Source: Rubellimicrobium arenae (GTDB taxonomy: Bacteria > Pseudomonadota > Alphaproteobacteria > Rhodobacterales > Rhodobacteraceae). From it: a DNA stretch of 64,000 bases. Below are positions 44,483 through 53,547 of the stretch, in pieces. How positions within the stretch are numbered: position 1 is the first letter of the stretch; every line of letters begins with the position of its first letter. Made by a program: the position numbers and the translations under genes. A model generated the notes under the pieces. That model did no database searches. It had not been told where the DNA came from and was given only the letters and a program-made list of their open reading frames with translations. The stretch is from positions 100,108 through 164,107 of the forward strand of contig NZ_JAFMST010000010.1 in the NCBI RefSeq assembly GCF_017916275.1, read 5' to 3'.

Positions 44483-45252
44483 CGCGCCTCCTGGCCTGGC
44501 TTTACCTGCTCCTGGCCTACGGCTTCATCCTCCTGCCCGTGGGGGCGCTGGTCCTGTTCTCGTTCCAGGACGGCCGCCTGCCGGTGCCGCCGTTCCAGGG
44601 CGTGTCGCTGCGCTGGTACGCGGACGTGCTGGGCGACCGCGACCTGATGGCGGCGCTGCTCAACTCCGCGCTGGTGGCGTCCGGCTCCTCGGCCGTGGCC
44701 TGCGCGTTGGGCTTCCTCGCGGCCTACGGCCTCGCGCGGCATGTCCTGCCCGGAGCGGCGCTCCTGCGCGCCATCCTCGTCCTGCCGCTCGCCGTCAGCA
44801 CGCTGATCGTGGGCCTGGGGCTCCTGATCGTCGCGAGCCGGCTCGGCGTGGGGCTGTCGCTCTGGACGGCGGGGATGGGGCATGTCGTCATCAACCTGCC
44901 GCTCTGCTTCGCGATCCTTTACGCCTCGATGGGGGACCAGCAGCGCAACGCCGAGCGCGCCGCCCGCGACCTCGGCGCCAGCGAGGGGCAGGTGATCCGG
45001 CTGGTGACCGTGCCGATGCTGAGGCCGGCGCTGGTGGCCGCGTTCTTCCTGTCGGTCACCCTGTCCTGGGACGAGTTCATCGTGTCCTTCCTCCTCACCC
45101 GCTTTGACGTGACCCTTCCCGTGGAAATCTGGAGCATGCTGCGATCCGGCCTGTCGCCCCGCCTCAACGCCATCGGAAGCCTCGTCTTCCTCGTGTCCAT
45201 CGCGGTCGTCGCCGCCGTGGAACTGGTCCTGCGGCCGGGGCGCCGGCCATGA
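44479..45252 (+). CDS. Second polyamine-type ABC permease (PotC-like)
   Basis: 257 residues, about six spans, EAA loop NAERAARDLGASEGQVIRLV, then SLSWDEF-like TLSWDEFIVSFLLT. ATGA overlaps with the PotB-like and PotA-like genes. Confidence 0.92.
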   Translation: MTRLLAWLYLLLAYGFILLPVGALVLFSFQDGRLPVPPFQGVSLRWYADVLGDRDLMAALLNSALVASGSSAVACALGFLAAYGLARHVLPGAALLRAILVLPLAVSTLIVGLGLLIVASRLGVGLSLWTAGMGHVVINLPLCFAILYASMGDQQRNAERAARDLGASEGQVIRLVTVPMLRPALVAAFFLSVTLSWDEFIVSFLLTRFDVTLPVEIWSMLRSGLSPRLNAIGSLVFLVSIAVVAAVELVLRPGRRP

Positions 45253-46289
45253 CCGCGCCCGTCACGCTGGACCGCGTGGCCCACAGCTTCGGCCCGCACC
45301 GCGCCCTGGGCGACATCCGGCTCGAGATCGCGGCGGGCGAATACGTGGTGCTGCTGGGGCCGTCGGGCTGCGGCAAGACCACGCTGCTGTCGATCCTGGG
45401 CGGCTTCGTCCGCCCGGACCAGGGGCGCGTGCTGATCGGCGGGCGGGACGTGACCGCCGTGCCGCCCGCGCGGCGGCCGACGACGACCGTGTTCCAGGAC
45501 TATGCGCTGTTCCCGCACATGACCCTGCGGGACAACGTGGGCTTCGGGCTCCGCATGGCGGGGGTCGCACGGGCCCGCCGCCACGAGGCCGCCGACCGGC
45601 AGCTCGCGCTCGTGGGGCTCGAGGGCGCGGGCGGCAAGCGTCCTCACGAGCTGTCGGGCGGGCAGCGGCAGCGCGTGGCGCTGGCCCGCGCCCTTGCGGT
45701 GGAGCCGGAGGTCCTGCTCCTCGACGAGCCCCTGGGCGCGCTGGACCTCAAGCTTCGCCGCAGCATGCAGGACGAGCTCAAGGCCATCCAGCGCCGGGTG
45801 GGGACGACCTTCGTCCACGTCACCCACGACCAGGAGGAGGCGATGGCCATCGCCGACCGGATCGTGGTCATGAATGCGGGCCGGATCGAGGACCAGGGGC
45901 CGCCCGACCGTGTCTACCGCCGTCCGGCGAGCCTTTTCGCCGCCGGGTTCATGGGCGAGATGAACCGGATCCCGGCCCGCCGCGGCCCGGCCGGGGTCGA
46001 GACGCCGCTTGGCCCCCTGCCGGTGGCCGTGCCGGGCGACGCGGCGCGCCTGACGCTCTGCCTGCGGCCCGAGGCGCTGCGCGACGGGTCCGGGGCCTGG
46101 GATCTCGGTCCCGCCCGGGTCGGGGACCTGGCCTTCTTCGGCACCCATTTCCGCGCCCACCTGATCCCGGAGCGCGCCCCGGACCTGCGGCTGGTCGCCC
46201 ACCTGCCGCCCGACCGCGCCCCCGACTCCGTGCTGCGCCTTGCCGTCGATCCTGCCGAGCTGTCGATCTTTCCCGAGGAGGTCCCATGA
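45249..46289 (+). CDS. Second polyamine-type ABC ATPase (PotA-like)
   Basis: 346 residues. Walker A GPSGCGKTTLLSILGG near residue 37, signature LSGGQRQRVALARA near 137, Walker B VLLLDEPLGALD near 157, switch His in VTHDQEEAM, C-terminal TOBE region LCLRPEALRDG. ATGA overlap with the hydrolase that follows. Confidence 0.93.
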   Translation: MTAPVTLDRVAHSFGPHRALGDIRLEIAAGEYVVLLGPSGCGKTTLLSILGGFVRPDQGRVLIGGRDVTAVPPARRPTTTVFQDYALFPHMTLRDNVGFGLRMAGVARARRHEAADRQLALVGLEGAGGKRPHELSGGQRQRVALARALAVEPEVLLLDEPLGALDLKLRRSMQDELKAIQRRVGTTFVHVTHDQEEAMAIADRIVVMNAGRIEDQGPPDRVYRRPASLFAAGFMGEMNRIPARRGPAGVETPLGPLPVAVPGDAARLTLCLRPEALRDGSGAWDLGPARVGDLAFFGTHFRAHLIPERAPDLRLVAHLPPDRAPDSVLRLAVDPAELSIFPEEVP

Positions 46290-47041
46290 TCCGCGCCCGC
46301 CCCGAGGACTGGTACGCCCTGGATCGCAAGGGCGACGGCGTCACCCTGATCTCCGAGCCCTGGATCAAGGAGTTCTACCGCTGCAACATGTGGCACATCC
46401 GGGGCGCGGACCGCGATCTCCTGATCGACAGCGGCATGGGCGTCGTGCCGCTGCGCCGCTGGGTGCCTCTGGTCACGGAAAAGCCGCTCCTCGCCGTGGC
46501 GAGCCACACGCATTTCGACCATGTCGGCGCCCATCACGAGTTCGAGGACCGCGCCGTCCATCCGGCCGAGGCCGGGATCCTCGCGAATCCGACCCGGGCG
46601 GCGACGCTTGCCGATCCCTATGTCACCGACGACATCTTCGACCGCCTCCCGCCCGAGCCCTACGCCTCGGCGCTTTATGCCGTGCGGGCCGCGCCGGCGA
46701 CGCGGCTCCTCGAGGACGGCGAGGTGCTGGACCTGGGGGACCGCCGGCTGGAGGTGATCCACACGCCGGGCCATTCCCCGGGGGGGATCGCCCTCTGGGA
46801 GGAGGCGACCGGCACCCTGTTCTCGGGGGACATCGTCTATGACGGGCCGTTGATCGAGGACACCTACCACGCAGACGCCCGGGACTACCTGGCCTCGATG
46901 CGCCGGCTTCTCGACCTGCCCGTCCGCGTGGTCCATGGCGGCCACTTCCCCAGCTACGACGGAGCCCGGCACCGGGAGATCGTGACGGCCTGGCTGCGCG
47001 ACAAGGAGGCCGCCCCGGGCCGCCCGCCGTCCCATCCCTGA
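46286..47041 (+). CDS. Metallo-beta-lactamase-fold hydrolase
   Basis: 251-residue zinc hydrolase. The metal motif HTHFDHVGAHHEF is at about residues 74-86, with HTPGHSPGGIALWE near 155, SGDIVYDGPLIED near 180 and HGGHFPS near 215, completing the ligand set of the glyoxalase-II-like fold. No signal peptide. The substrate is unknown: lactones, thioesters or cyclic amides are all hydrolysed by this fold. It overlaps the ATPase gene (ATGA) and is 93 bp before the formamidase-like gene. Confidence 0.9.
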   Translation: MIRARPEDWYALDRKGDGVTLISEPWIKEFYRCNMWHIRGADRDLLIDSGMGVVPLRRWVPLVTEKPLLAVASHTHFDHVGAHHEFEDRAVHPAEAGILANPTRAATLADPYVTDDIFDRLPPEPYASALYAVRAAPATRLLEDGEVLDLGDRRLEVIHTPGHSPGGIALWEEATGTLFSGDIVYDGPLIEDTYHADARDYLASMRRLLDLPVRVVHGGHFPSYDGARHREIVTAWLRDKEAAPGRPPSHP

Positions 47042-47134
47042 CGCCGCGGCTCCCGGCCCCCCCTTGGAGGACCGGGTTGCATCGGCGGCCTGGCCGTGGC
47101 CAACAGTCCCGGACAACAGCCCAGGGCAGAGAGC

Positions 47135-49222
47135 ATGAAGCGGATGGTCGATCACCGGGCCCTCGCCGTCGCGGGCTTCGTCAGCCCCTGGTCGGTGCGC
47201 GCCGGCCAGGAGGTGGCCCTTCACCTGTCCTGCCCGGACCCGGTGGACCGGGTGCGCGCGGTGCGCATCGACACGCCGGAGGCCGTGCCGGTCCCCTGGC
47301 CCGTCAGGCCCGTGGCGTCCCCGGCTCCGCAGGCCTTCGACCGGGGCTCGCGCCTCGTGGTGGCGGCCGAGGACATCGCCCGGATCGGCCCGGTCGAGGG
47401 GGTCGCGGTCGAGGTGCTGCTGACCCGCAATCCGTCGCGCCGGACGCTCCTGCGGGCTGGGCCGGTCCGCGTCGAGGTGGAGGGGGAGCGGCTCCTGTTC
47501 CTCCTGGACGGGCACGGCACGGTCGGGGACCTCGCCGTCCCCGCCCAGCGGTGGATGGCGCTGCGGATCGAGAGCCGGGGCGGCGGGACGGCGCTCGCCT
47601 GCCAAGGAGGGGACGCGCTGTCGCCGCTGGACTGGCGGCTCGACCGGCCGGACCTGGCCTGGCCGGACCTGCCGGGGCCGCTGATGCTGGGCTGGGGCGG
47701 GGACGAACGGGAGCCTTCGGCCAACGCGAGGTTCGCCCGGCCCGAGCTTCGCCTGGGCGGCCGCCGGATCGCATGGCGCTTTCCGGCGCGGCTCCCCGGG
47801 ACGCCGGTCCTCCTGTCGGACGGCCCCGAGGCGCTGGAGATGGCCGTGGTCAACCTGCCGACCTTCTGCCTCCGCTCGCCGCGCTGGGACGGGTCGAGCT
47901 TCGAGCCCCGGCTGGTGCCCGACCATTACGACGCCATCCACTGCCACGACACGGACATGGGGGCGGTGGACTGGCCCGCCACGCACCTGGTCGCGGTGCC
48001 GCCGGAGGCCGGGCCGGGCATCTATGCCATCGAGGTCGCGGCCGGGGCGCAGGTGGAGCGCATCCCGTTCTTTGTCCGGGGCCGGACGCCGGACGCGCCG
48101 GTCGTGTTCCTGGTCCCCACGGCGACCTACCTGGCCTACGCCAACGAGTTCCTGCCGCAGCACCTGTTTCCCTGGGTCGGCACCGACCGGGCGCATGAGT
48201 TCGCGCAGGACAACGACCTGCGCTCGCTTTATGACCACCATTCGGACCTGAGCGGGGTGTCGATCACCTCCTGCCTCAAGCCGATGCCGACGCTGCGCGA
48301 GGACTACAGCTACCCGCTCTGCGGTTGCGGCCACAACCTTCCGGTGGACCTGAGGCTGCTGCGCTTCTGCCACGCGCAGGGGATCGCCTTCGACCTCGTC
48401 ACCGACCACGACCTCCACCACGAGGGGGTCGAGGCCCTGCGCCCCTATCGCGCCGTCCTGACCGGCAGCCACCCGGAATACATGTCGGTGGAGATGGAGG
48501 ACGCGCTCCGGGGCTTCGCGGCCGGGGGCGGGACGCTCCTTTACCTGGGCGGCAACGGCTTTGCCGCGACCGTGGCGTTCCACGGCGACCTGATGGAGCT
48601 GCGCCGCGGGCCGATGGAAGCGGGGCGGACCTGGGACGGGCCGGTGGCCGAGCAGGCGCTCGCCATCACCAACGAGCCCGGGGGATTCCTCCGCAACCGG
48701 GGCCGGGGGGAGTTCTCGCTGATCGGCGGGGCCATCTCCCTCATGGGCTTCGACGGCGCGCGCCCCTTCCGCCGCACCGGGGGCAGCCGGGATCCGTCCT
48801 GCGCCTGGGTCTTCGAGGGCGTGCCGGGCGAGGTCTTCGGCGAGACCGGGACCGTGCTGGGCGGCGCGGCCGGCTACGAGGTCGACGCGACGGATCCGCA
48901 TCTGGGCACCCATCCCGACACCGTGGTCCTGGCCCGGGCCGAGGCCTTCCCTCCGGGCTACGTTCCCGACCCGACCCGCTGGTATCCCGGCGGAGAGCCC
49001 GAGGCGCAGGCGCGGCGGGGGGCCGAGATGACGCTTCGCCACCTGCCGGGCGGCGGGATGGTGTTCTCGGCCAGTTCGGTCGCCTGGTGCGGGGCCTTGC
49101 CTTCCCCCGGCGAAATGAATGACGTGGGGCGCATCACGTTGAACCTGCTGGCCCGGGCCACCGCCACGGGGGGCACGGGGACGCCCCCGCAGCAGGCCAA
49201 CCAAGAAGGAGACCACCGATGA
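47135..49222 (+). CDS. N,N-dimethylformamidase large-subunit-like hydrolase
   Basis: About 695 residues. The region after residue 230 resembles the C-terminal domain of DmfA2 (family DMFA2_C), which hydrolyses dimethylformamide at a mononuclear iron held by two Tyr and one Glu. Candidate ligands by order and spacing are Tyr332 or Tyr335 (TATYLAYANEF), Tyr366 (SLYDHHSDLSG) and Glu448 (TGSHPEYMSVE). The N-terminal 230 residues look beta-rich. No small subunit gene (dmfA1) is near. I use ATG 47135 (GAGAG upstream); GTG 47096 and ATG 47144 are alternatives. The natural substrate is probably an amide imported by a neighbouring transporter; dimethylformamide itself is not implied. Confidence 0.75.
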   Translation: MKRMVDHRALAVAGFVSPWSVRAGQEVALHLSCPDPVDRVRAVRIDTPEAVPVPWPVRPVASPAPQAFDRGSRLVVAAEDIARIGPVEGVAVEVLLTRNPSRRTLLRAGPVRVEVEGERLLFLLDGHGTVGDLAVPAQRWMALRIESRGGGTALACQGGDALSPLDWRLDRPDLAWPDLPGPLMLGWGGDEREPSANARFARPELRLGGRRIAWRFPARLPGTPVLLSDGPEALEMAVVNLPTFCLRSPRWDGSSFEPRLVPDHYDAIHCHDTDMGAVDWPATHLVAVPPEAGPGIYAIEVAAGAQVERIPFFVRGRTPDAPVVFLVPTATYLAYANEFLPQHLFPWVGTDRAHEFAQDNDLRSLYDHHSDLSGVSITSCLKPMPTLREDYSYPLCGCGHNLPVDLRLLRFCHAQGIAFDLVTDHDLHHEGVEALRPYRAVLTGSHPEYMSVEMEDALRGFAAGGGTLLYLGGNGFAATVAFHGDLMELRRGPMEAGRTWDGPVAEQALAITNEPGGFLRNRGRGEFSLIGGAISLMGFDGARPFRRTGGSRDPSCAWVFEGVPGEVFGETGTVLGGAAGYEVDATDPHLGTHPDTVVLARAEAFPPGYVPDPTRWYPGGEPEAQARRGAEMTLRHLPGGGMVFSASSVAWCGALPSPGEMNDVGRITLNLLARATATGGTGTPPQQANQEGDHR

Positions 49223-50178
49223 CCCGAACCCTTCTGCTGTCCGCCGCGACGCTGGCCCTGGCCGCCGCCGCGCAGGCCGAGCCGATCCGCATGGGGCTCC
49301 AGCCCTGGCTGGGCTACGGGCCGCTCTGGGTCGCGGCCGAGAAGGGCTTCTTCCAGCAGGAAGGGCTCGAGGTGGAGCTGACCACCTTCAACTGGGACCA
49401 GGACATGACCGCCGCCCTGGCAAGCGAAAGCCTGGATGTCAGCGTGGCGGCCACCAACAGCGTGATCACCTATTTCAACCAGGGCCTCGACGTGAAGGGG
49501 TTCCTGATCCTCGACGTCTCGAACGAGGCCGACGCCGTGCTGGCCGGCGCGGACGTGGGCGGGATCGCGGACCTCAAGGGGCGGACCGTCGCCTTCGAGA
49601 GCGGGACGACCAGCGACCTGCTCATCAACTATGCCCTGAAGGAGGCGGGGATGAGCCTCGCCGACATCCAGCACGTGCCCATGGGGGCCTCCGAGGCCGG
49701 GCTCGCGCTGATCTCGGGTCAGGTGGACGCGGCCGTGACCTACGAGCCCTACATCTCGGCGGCGCTGTCGCAGGGCGAGGGCCATAAGGTCATCTACACC
49801 GCCGCCGAGGAGCCGGGCCTCATCAGCGACATGATGGTCGCGACCGGAACCTGGATCGACGCCCATCCCGAGGAGGTGCAGGGCCTGATCCGCGCCTGGG
49901 ACGATGCCGTCGCCTTCATCCGCGAGAACCCCGAGGAGGGCAGCGCCATCATCGCCGAGGCGGTGGGCAGCCCCATGGAGGAGTTCGCCCCGGCCTTCGC
50001 CGGCGTCCGCCTGTACAGCGTCGCCGAGAACCGGGACGCCCTGACGGGCCAGTTCCAGGAGACCGTCACCCAGATCGGCACCGTCATGCAGGCCACCAAC
50101 CCCGACGAGGTGAGGCAGGTGCCGACGGCCGACCAGATCATGTCGCTCGACGGCCTGAACGCCGTGGCGGGACAATGA
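49219..50178 (+). CDS. SsuA/TauA/NMT1-type binding protein
   Basis: 319 residues with signal peptide 1-20 (LSAATLALAAAAQAE). The family opening IRMGLQPWLGYGPLWVAAEK, then GFFQQEGLEVELT and ESGTTSDLLINYALKEAG, belong to periplasmic proteins for sulfonates, nitrate, thiamine precursors and related small molecules. It overlaps the formamidase-like gene stop by ATGA, so the two are coupled. Confidence 0.9.
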   Translation: MTRTLLLSAATLALAAAAQAEPIRMGLQPWLGYGPLWVAAEKGFFQQEGLEVELTTFNWDQDMTAALASESLDVSVAATNSVITYFNQGLDVKGFLILDVSNEADAVLAGADVGGIADLKGRTVAFESGTTSDLLINYALKEAGMSLADIQHVPMGASEAGLALISGQVDAAVTYEPYISAALSQGEGHKVIYTAAEEPGLISDMMVATGTWIDAHPEEVQGLIRAWDDAVAFIRENPEEGSAIIAEAVGSPMEEFAPAFAGVRLYSVAENRDALTGQFQETVTQIGTVMQATNPDEVRQVPTADQIMSLDGLNAVAGQ

Positions 50179-51026
50179 GCCTCGACCCCTCCGTCCCGCC
50201 CCAGGGCGCGGCGGAGGCCCGGCCGCCCGGTCGCCGCGACCTGCTGCGCCTCCGGCAGGAGATCCCGCGCCACGTCTTCACGGCGGCGGGCGTAGTGGTG
50301 CCGCTGGCGCTGCTCGCGCTCTGGTGGGGGGTGACGGCGCTGGGCCTCGTGCGGCCGCTCTTCCTTCCGTCGCCCGGCGCGGTGCTGGCCGAAGGCTGGC
50401 GCCAGGCGAGCGAGGGCATCCTCCTCCAGGACGCGGCGGTCAGCGTCTACCGGATCATGATCGGGTGGCTGGCGGCGACCGTCGTCGCGGTGCCGGTCGG
50501 CATCCTCATGGGCAACTACCGCCTGATCGAGGGCGCTCTCGAACCCTTCATCTCGGTGGTGCGCTACATGCCCATCGTCGCGCTGATCCCGCTGACCATC
50601 CTGTGGGCCGGGATCGGGGACATGCAGAAGATCGTGATCCTGTTCCTGGGCACGTTCTTTCAGCAGACGCTCATGATCATGGACAACGTGAAGAACATCG
50701 ACCTGAGCCTGATCCGGGCGGGCCAGACGCTCGGCTTCTCGGACCGGGAGATCCTGCGGAGGATCATCCTGCCCGCCGCGTCGCCGGGGATCTGGGACAC
50801 GCTCCGCATCACCGTGGGCTGGACCTGGACCTATCTGGTGGTGGCCGAGCTCGTCGCCGCGAACGAAGGGCTGGGTCGGCGCATCATGGACGCGCAGCGC
50901 TACCTCGCTACCGACACGATCGTCTGGGGCACCCTGTTCATCGGCTTCCTGGGCCTGGTGACCGACTGGGCCTTCAAGCGGGCGGGCCGCAGGCTCTTCC
51001 GCTGGAACGCGCCGGTGCGCGGATGA
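50175..51026 (+). CDS. SsuC/TauC-type ABC permease
   Basis: 283 residues, about six spans after a 35-residue polar start. Patterns GLVRPLFLPSPGAVL near residue 56 and SLIRAGQTLGFSDREILRRI near 177 (EAA loop) mark the family. ATGA overlaps on both sides. Confidence 0.92.
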   Translation: MSLDPSVPPQGAAEARPPGRRDLLRLRQEIPRHVFTAAGVVVPLALLALWWGVTALGLVRPLFLPSPGAVLAEGWRQASEGILLQDAAVSVYRIMIGWLAATVVAVPVGILMGNYRLIEGALEPFISVVRYMPIVALIPLTILWAGIGDMQKIVILFLGTFFQQTLMIMDNVKNIDLSLIRAGQTLGFSDREILRRIILPAASPGIWDTLRITVGWTWTYLVVAELVAANEGLGRRIMDAQRYLATDTIVWGTLFIGFLGLVTDWAFKRAGRRLFRWNAPVRG

Positions 51027-51835
51027 CCACGGATCCCCGGGCCAAGGTCGTCATCTCCGGCCTGCGCAAGACCTTCGAGGTCGATGGCGCCGCCCTCACC
51101 GCCATCGAGAGGATCGACCTGTCGATCCCCGCGCAGCAGTTCGTGTCCATCGTCGGCACGTCCGGCTGCGGGAAGTCCACGCTCCTCAACATGGTGGGCG
51201 GGCTGGACCGGCCGAGCGGGGGGCGCATCCTGATCGACGGCGCGCCGGTCACCGGCCCCGGCCGCGACCGGGGCTTCGTGTTCCAGAGCTACACGCTGTT
51301 CGAATGGATGACGGTCAGCGGCAACATCCGCTTCGCCCTCGAGAAAAGCGCGCTGCCCCGGTCCGAGAAGGAGGCGCTGGTCGGCCACTTCATCGAGGCC
51401 GTGGGGCTCCGCGGCTTCGAGAACGCCTATCCCAAGCAGCTGTCGGGTGGGATGAGGCAGCGCGTGGCCATCGCGCGGGCGCTGGTCTACCGGCCGTCGA
51501 TCCTGCTCATGGACGAGCCCTTCGGCGCCCTGGACGCGCAGACGCGGGGCATGATGCAGGAGCTCCTGCTCAAGGTCTGGGAGGAGCACAGGGTCACCGT
51601 GCTCTTCGTCACGCATGACGTGGACGAGGCGATCTTCCTGGCCGACCGGGTCATCATCCTGGCCAGCCGCCCGGGCCGCGTGAAGCGCGACATCGCCGTG
51701 GACCTGCCGCGTCCCCGGGCCTTCGATCTCGTGACCGAGCCGCGCTTCATGGCGCTCAAGCGCGAGATCCTGGCCGAGATCCGGGAAGAAACCCTGAAGG
51801 TCATGGCCGCCGACCTGTCGGCCGGACGGGGCTGA
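51023..51835 (+). CDS. SsuB/TauB-type ABC ATPase
   Basis: 270 residues. Walker A GTSGCGKSTLLNMVGG near residue 48, Q-loop FVFQSYTLFEWMTV near 87, signature LSGGMRQRVAIARA near 140, Walker B ILLMDEPFGALD near 160, switch His in VTHDVDEAIFLADR. Ends the plus operon; a convergent regulator gene stops 15 bp further. Confidence 0.94.
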   Translation: MTTDPRAKVVISGLRKTFEVDGAALTAIERIDLSIPAQQFVSIVGTSGCGKSTLLNMVGGLDRPSGGRILIDGAPVTGPGRDRGFVFQSYTLFEWMTVSGNIRFALEKSALPRSEKEALVGHFIEAVGLRGFENAYPKQLSGGMRQRVAIARALVYRPSILLMDEPFGALDAQTRGMMQELLLKVWEEHRVTVLFVTHDVDEAIFLADRVIILASRPGRVKRDIAVDLPRPRAFDLVTEPRFMALKREILAEIREETLKVMAADLSAGRG

Positions 51836-51850
51836 GCCGTTCCGGCCGGA

Positions 51851-52585
51851 TCAGAGCGCGCGGGAGATCCGGTCCCGGCCCACCACGATGACCTGCCGCA
51901 TCGCCGCCTCGGCGGCGGGCACGTCGCGGGCGGCGATGGCCTCGACGATCCGGGCGTGGTCCGCGGTGACCTCGGACTGGACGATCGGGTTCTCGGCGGG
52001 GGAGCTGAGCCAGAAGGACGACAGGAGGGCCGCCTCGATCAGCGCGCTGACCGAGTTCATGAACAGGTTGCCCGAGGCCTTGGCGACCTGGCGGTGCAGC
52101 ATGAAGTCGGCCGCGGCAAAGGACCTGCGGTCCGGCGCCTCCGCCATCAGGTCCAGGGTCCGGCGCATCGCGGCGATGGCGTCGGCGTCGGCGCGGGTGG
52201 CGGCAAGGCCCGCGGCGAAGGGTTCGATGGCAAGGCGCATCTCGGACAGGTCGTCGAAGAAGGCCCGTCCCGTCCCGCCCTCCATGTGCCAGCGCAGGAC
52301 GTCCGCGTCGAACATGTTCCAGTCGTCGCGGGGCCGGACCTTGGTGCCCACCCGGCTGCGGGCGACCAGCAGGCCCTTGGCCGTCAGCGTCTTCATGGCC
52401 TCGCGCAGGACCGTGCGGGACACGCCGAATCGCTGGGCCAGGTCATCGTCCCGCGGCAGGACCGAGCCTTCGGCGTGGCGGCCCTGGATGATCGCGGCCC
52501 CGAGGCCATCCACCACCTGGGCGTGGCTGTTGCGCGTGACCCCGGCGTTGAGCGCGCCCCGGAGAAGGTCCGACATGCCGTTCAT
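51851..52585 (-). CDS. FadR-type GntR regulator (FCD domain)
   Basis: 244 residues. The winged helix is at about 15-85 (QVVDGLGAAIIQGRHAEGSV, DDDLAQRFGVSRTVLREAMK), followed by an all-helical FCD effector domain with EMRLAIEPFAAGLAA. ATG 52585 overlaps the permease stop as ATGA, so it is the last gene of the sugar operon and not an independent unit. It probably represses the operon from a palindrome upstream of the first gene. Confidence 0.9.
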   Translation of the reverse strand: MNGMSDLLRGALNAGVTRNSHAQVVDGLGAAIIQGRHAEGSVLPRDDDLAQRFGVSRTVLREAMKTLTAKGLLVARSRVGTKVRPRDDWNMFDADVLRWHMEGGTGRAFFDDLSEMRLAIEPFAAGLAATRADADAIAAMRRTLDLMAEAPDRRSFAAADFMLHRQVAKASGNLFMNSVSALIEAALLSSFWLSSPAENPIVQSEVTADHARIVEAIAARDVPAAEAAMRQVIVVGRDRISRAL

Positions 52586-53547
52586 GCCGTCCGCCGCGAC
52601 AGGCCGACCTTCAGCAGGCCCTTCTGCAGGACGATGAAGAGGAACAGCAGGAGGCCGATGACGATCTTGGTCCACCAGCTCGAGAGGGTGCCGTCGAAGA
52701 CGATGTAGGTCTGGATCAGCCCCATGGTGAGGACGCCGAACAGCGTGCCGAGGACGGTGCCGCTGCCGCCCGACAGGAGCGTGCCGCCGATGACCACGGC
52801 GGCGATGGCGTTGAGCTCCACCCCCACGGTGGCCAGCGGATAGCCCGCGGCCGTGTAGATGGCGAAGACGATCCCCGCGAGGCCCGCCATGAAGCCCGAG
52901 AAGGCGTAGATCAGGATGGTGGTCCGCCCGATGGGCACCCCCATCATGCGGGCCGTCCCTTCGCCCCCGCCGATGGCGAAGACGTTGGTGCCGAACCGCG
53001 TCCGGTGCGCGAGCAGCATCCCGCCCAGCACCGACAGCAGCATCAGGACGCCCAGAAGGGTGAGGCGCCCCTTGCCGGGCATGAGCCAGTAGGCCTTCTG
53101 CAACGATTCGAAGAACGGATGGTCGATGGGGATGGAATCGAGCGTCAGGAGATAGGCGATCCCCCGCGCCAGGAACATGCCCGCCAGGGTCACGATGAAG
53201 GCGGGCATGGCCAGCGCGTGGATCAGCGCGCCCTGCGCCGCCCCGAAGGCCGTGGTGAGGATCAGGAGCAGCGCGAAGACGGCCAGGGGATGCAGCCCCG
53301 TGTCCCGCAGCATGACGGCGATGAACACGCCCGCGAAGGCGATCACCGACCCTACGGACAGGTCGATCCCGCCGGACAGGATGACGATCGTCATGCCGAC
53401 CGCCGCGATGCCGAGATAGGCGTTGTCGGTGAGCAGGTTGCCCGCGACCCGCGTGGACAGGATGTTGGGGAACTGCAGCCAGCAGAGCAGGTAGGCCGCC
53501 ACGAAGATGGCGATCGTGGCATAGAGCGGCAGGCGGCGGAGGTTCAT
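52582..53547 (-). CDS. Sugar ABC permease (YjfF-like)
   Basis: CUT2 permease, 321 residues with about ten spans. Motif SGGIDLSVGSVIAFAG near residue 58, then VIGGTLLSGGSGTVLGTLFG. Matches YjfF by position and by DGTLSSWWTKIVIGLLLF near the C-terminus. Second of two paired permeases. Confidence 0.92.
   Translation of the reverse strand: MNLRRLPLYATIAIFVAAYLLCWLQFPNILSTRVAGNLLTDNAYLGIAAVGMTIVILSGGIDLSVGSVIAFAGVFIAVMLRDTGLHPLAVFALLLILTTAFGAAQGALIHALAMPAFIVTLAGMFLARGIAYLLTLDSIPIDHPFFESLQKAYWLMPGKGRLTLLGVLMLLSVLGGMLLAHRTRFGTNVFAIGGGEGTARMMGVPIGRTTILIYAFSGFMAGLAGIVFAIYTAAGYPLATVGVELNAIAAVVIGGTLLSGGSGTVLGTLFGVLTMGLIQTYIVFDGTLSSWWTKIVIGLLLFLFIVLQKGLLKVGLSRRTA

Noticed and set aside
36219..51835. Reading the dimethylformamidase-like region as a dimethylformamide degradation plasmid module
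   Set aside because: No small subunit, dimethylamine dehydrogenase or formate dehydrogenase gene is present, and the surrounding importers are for other compound types.
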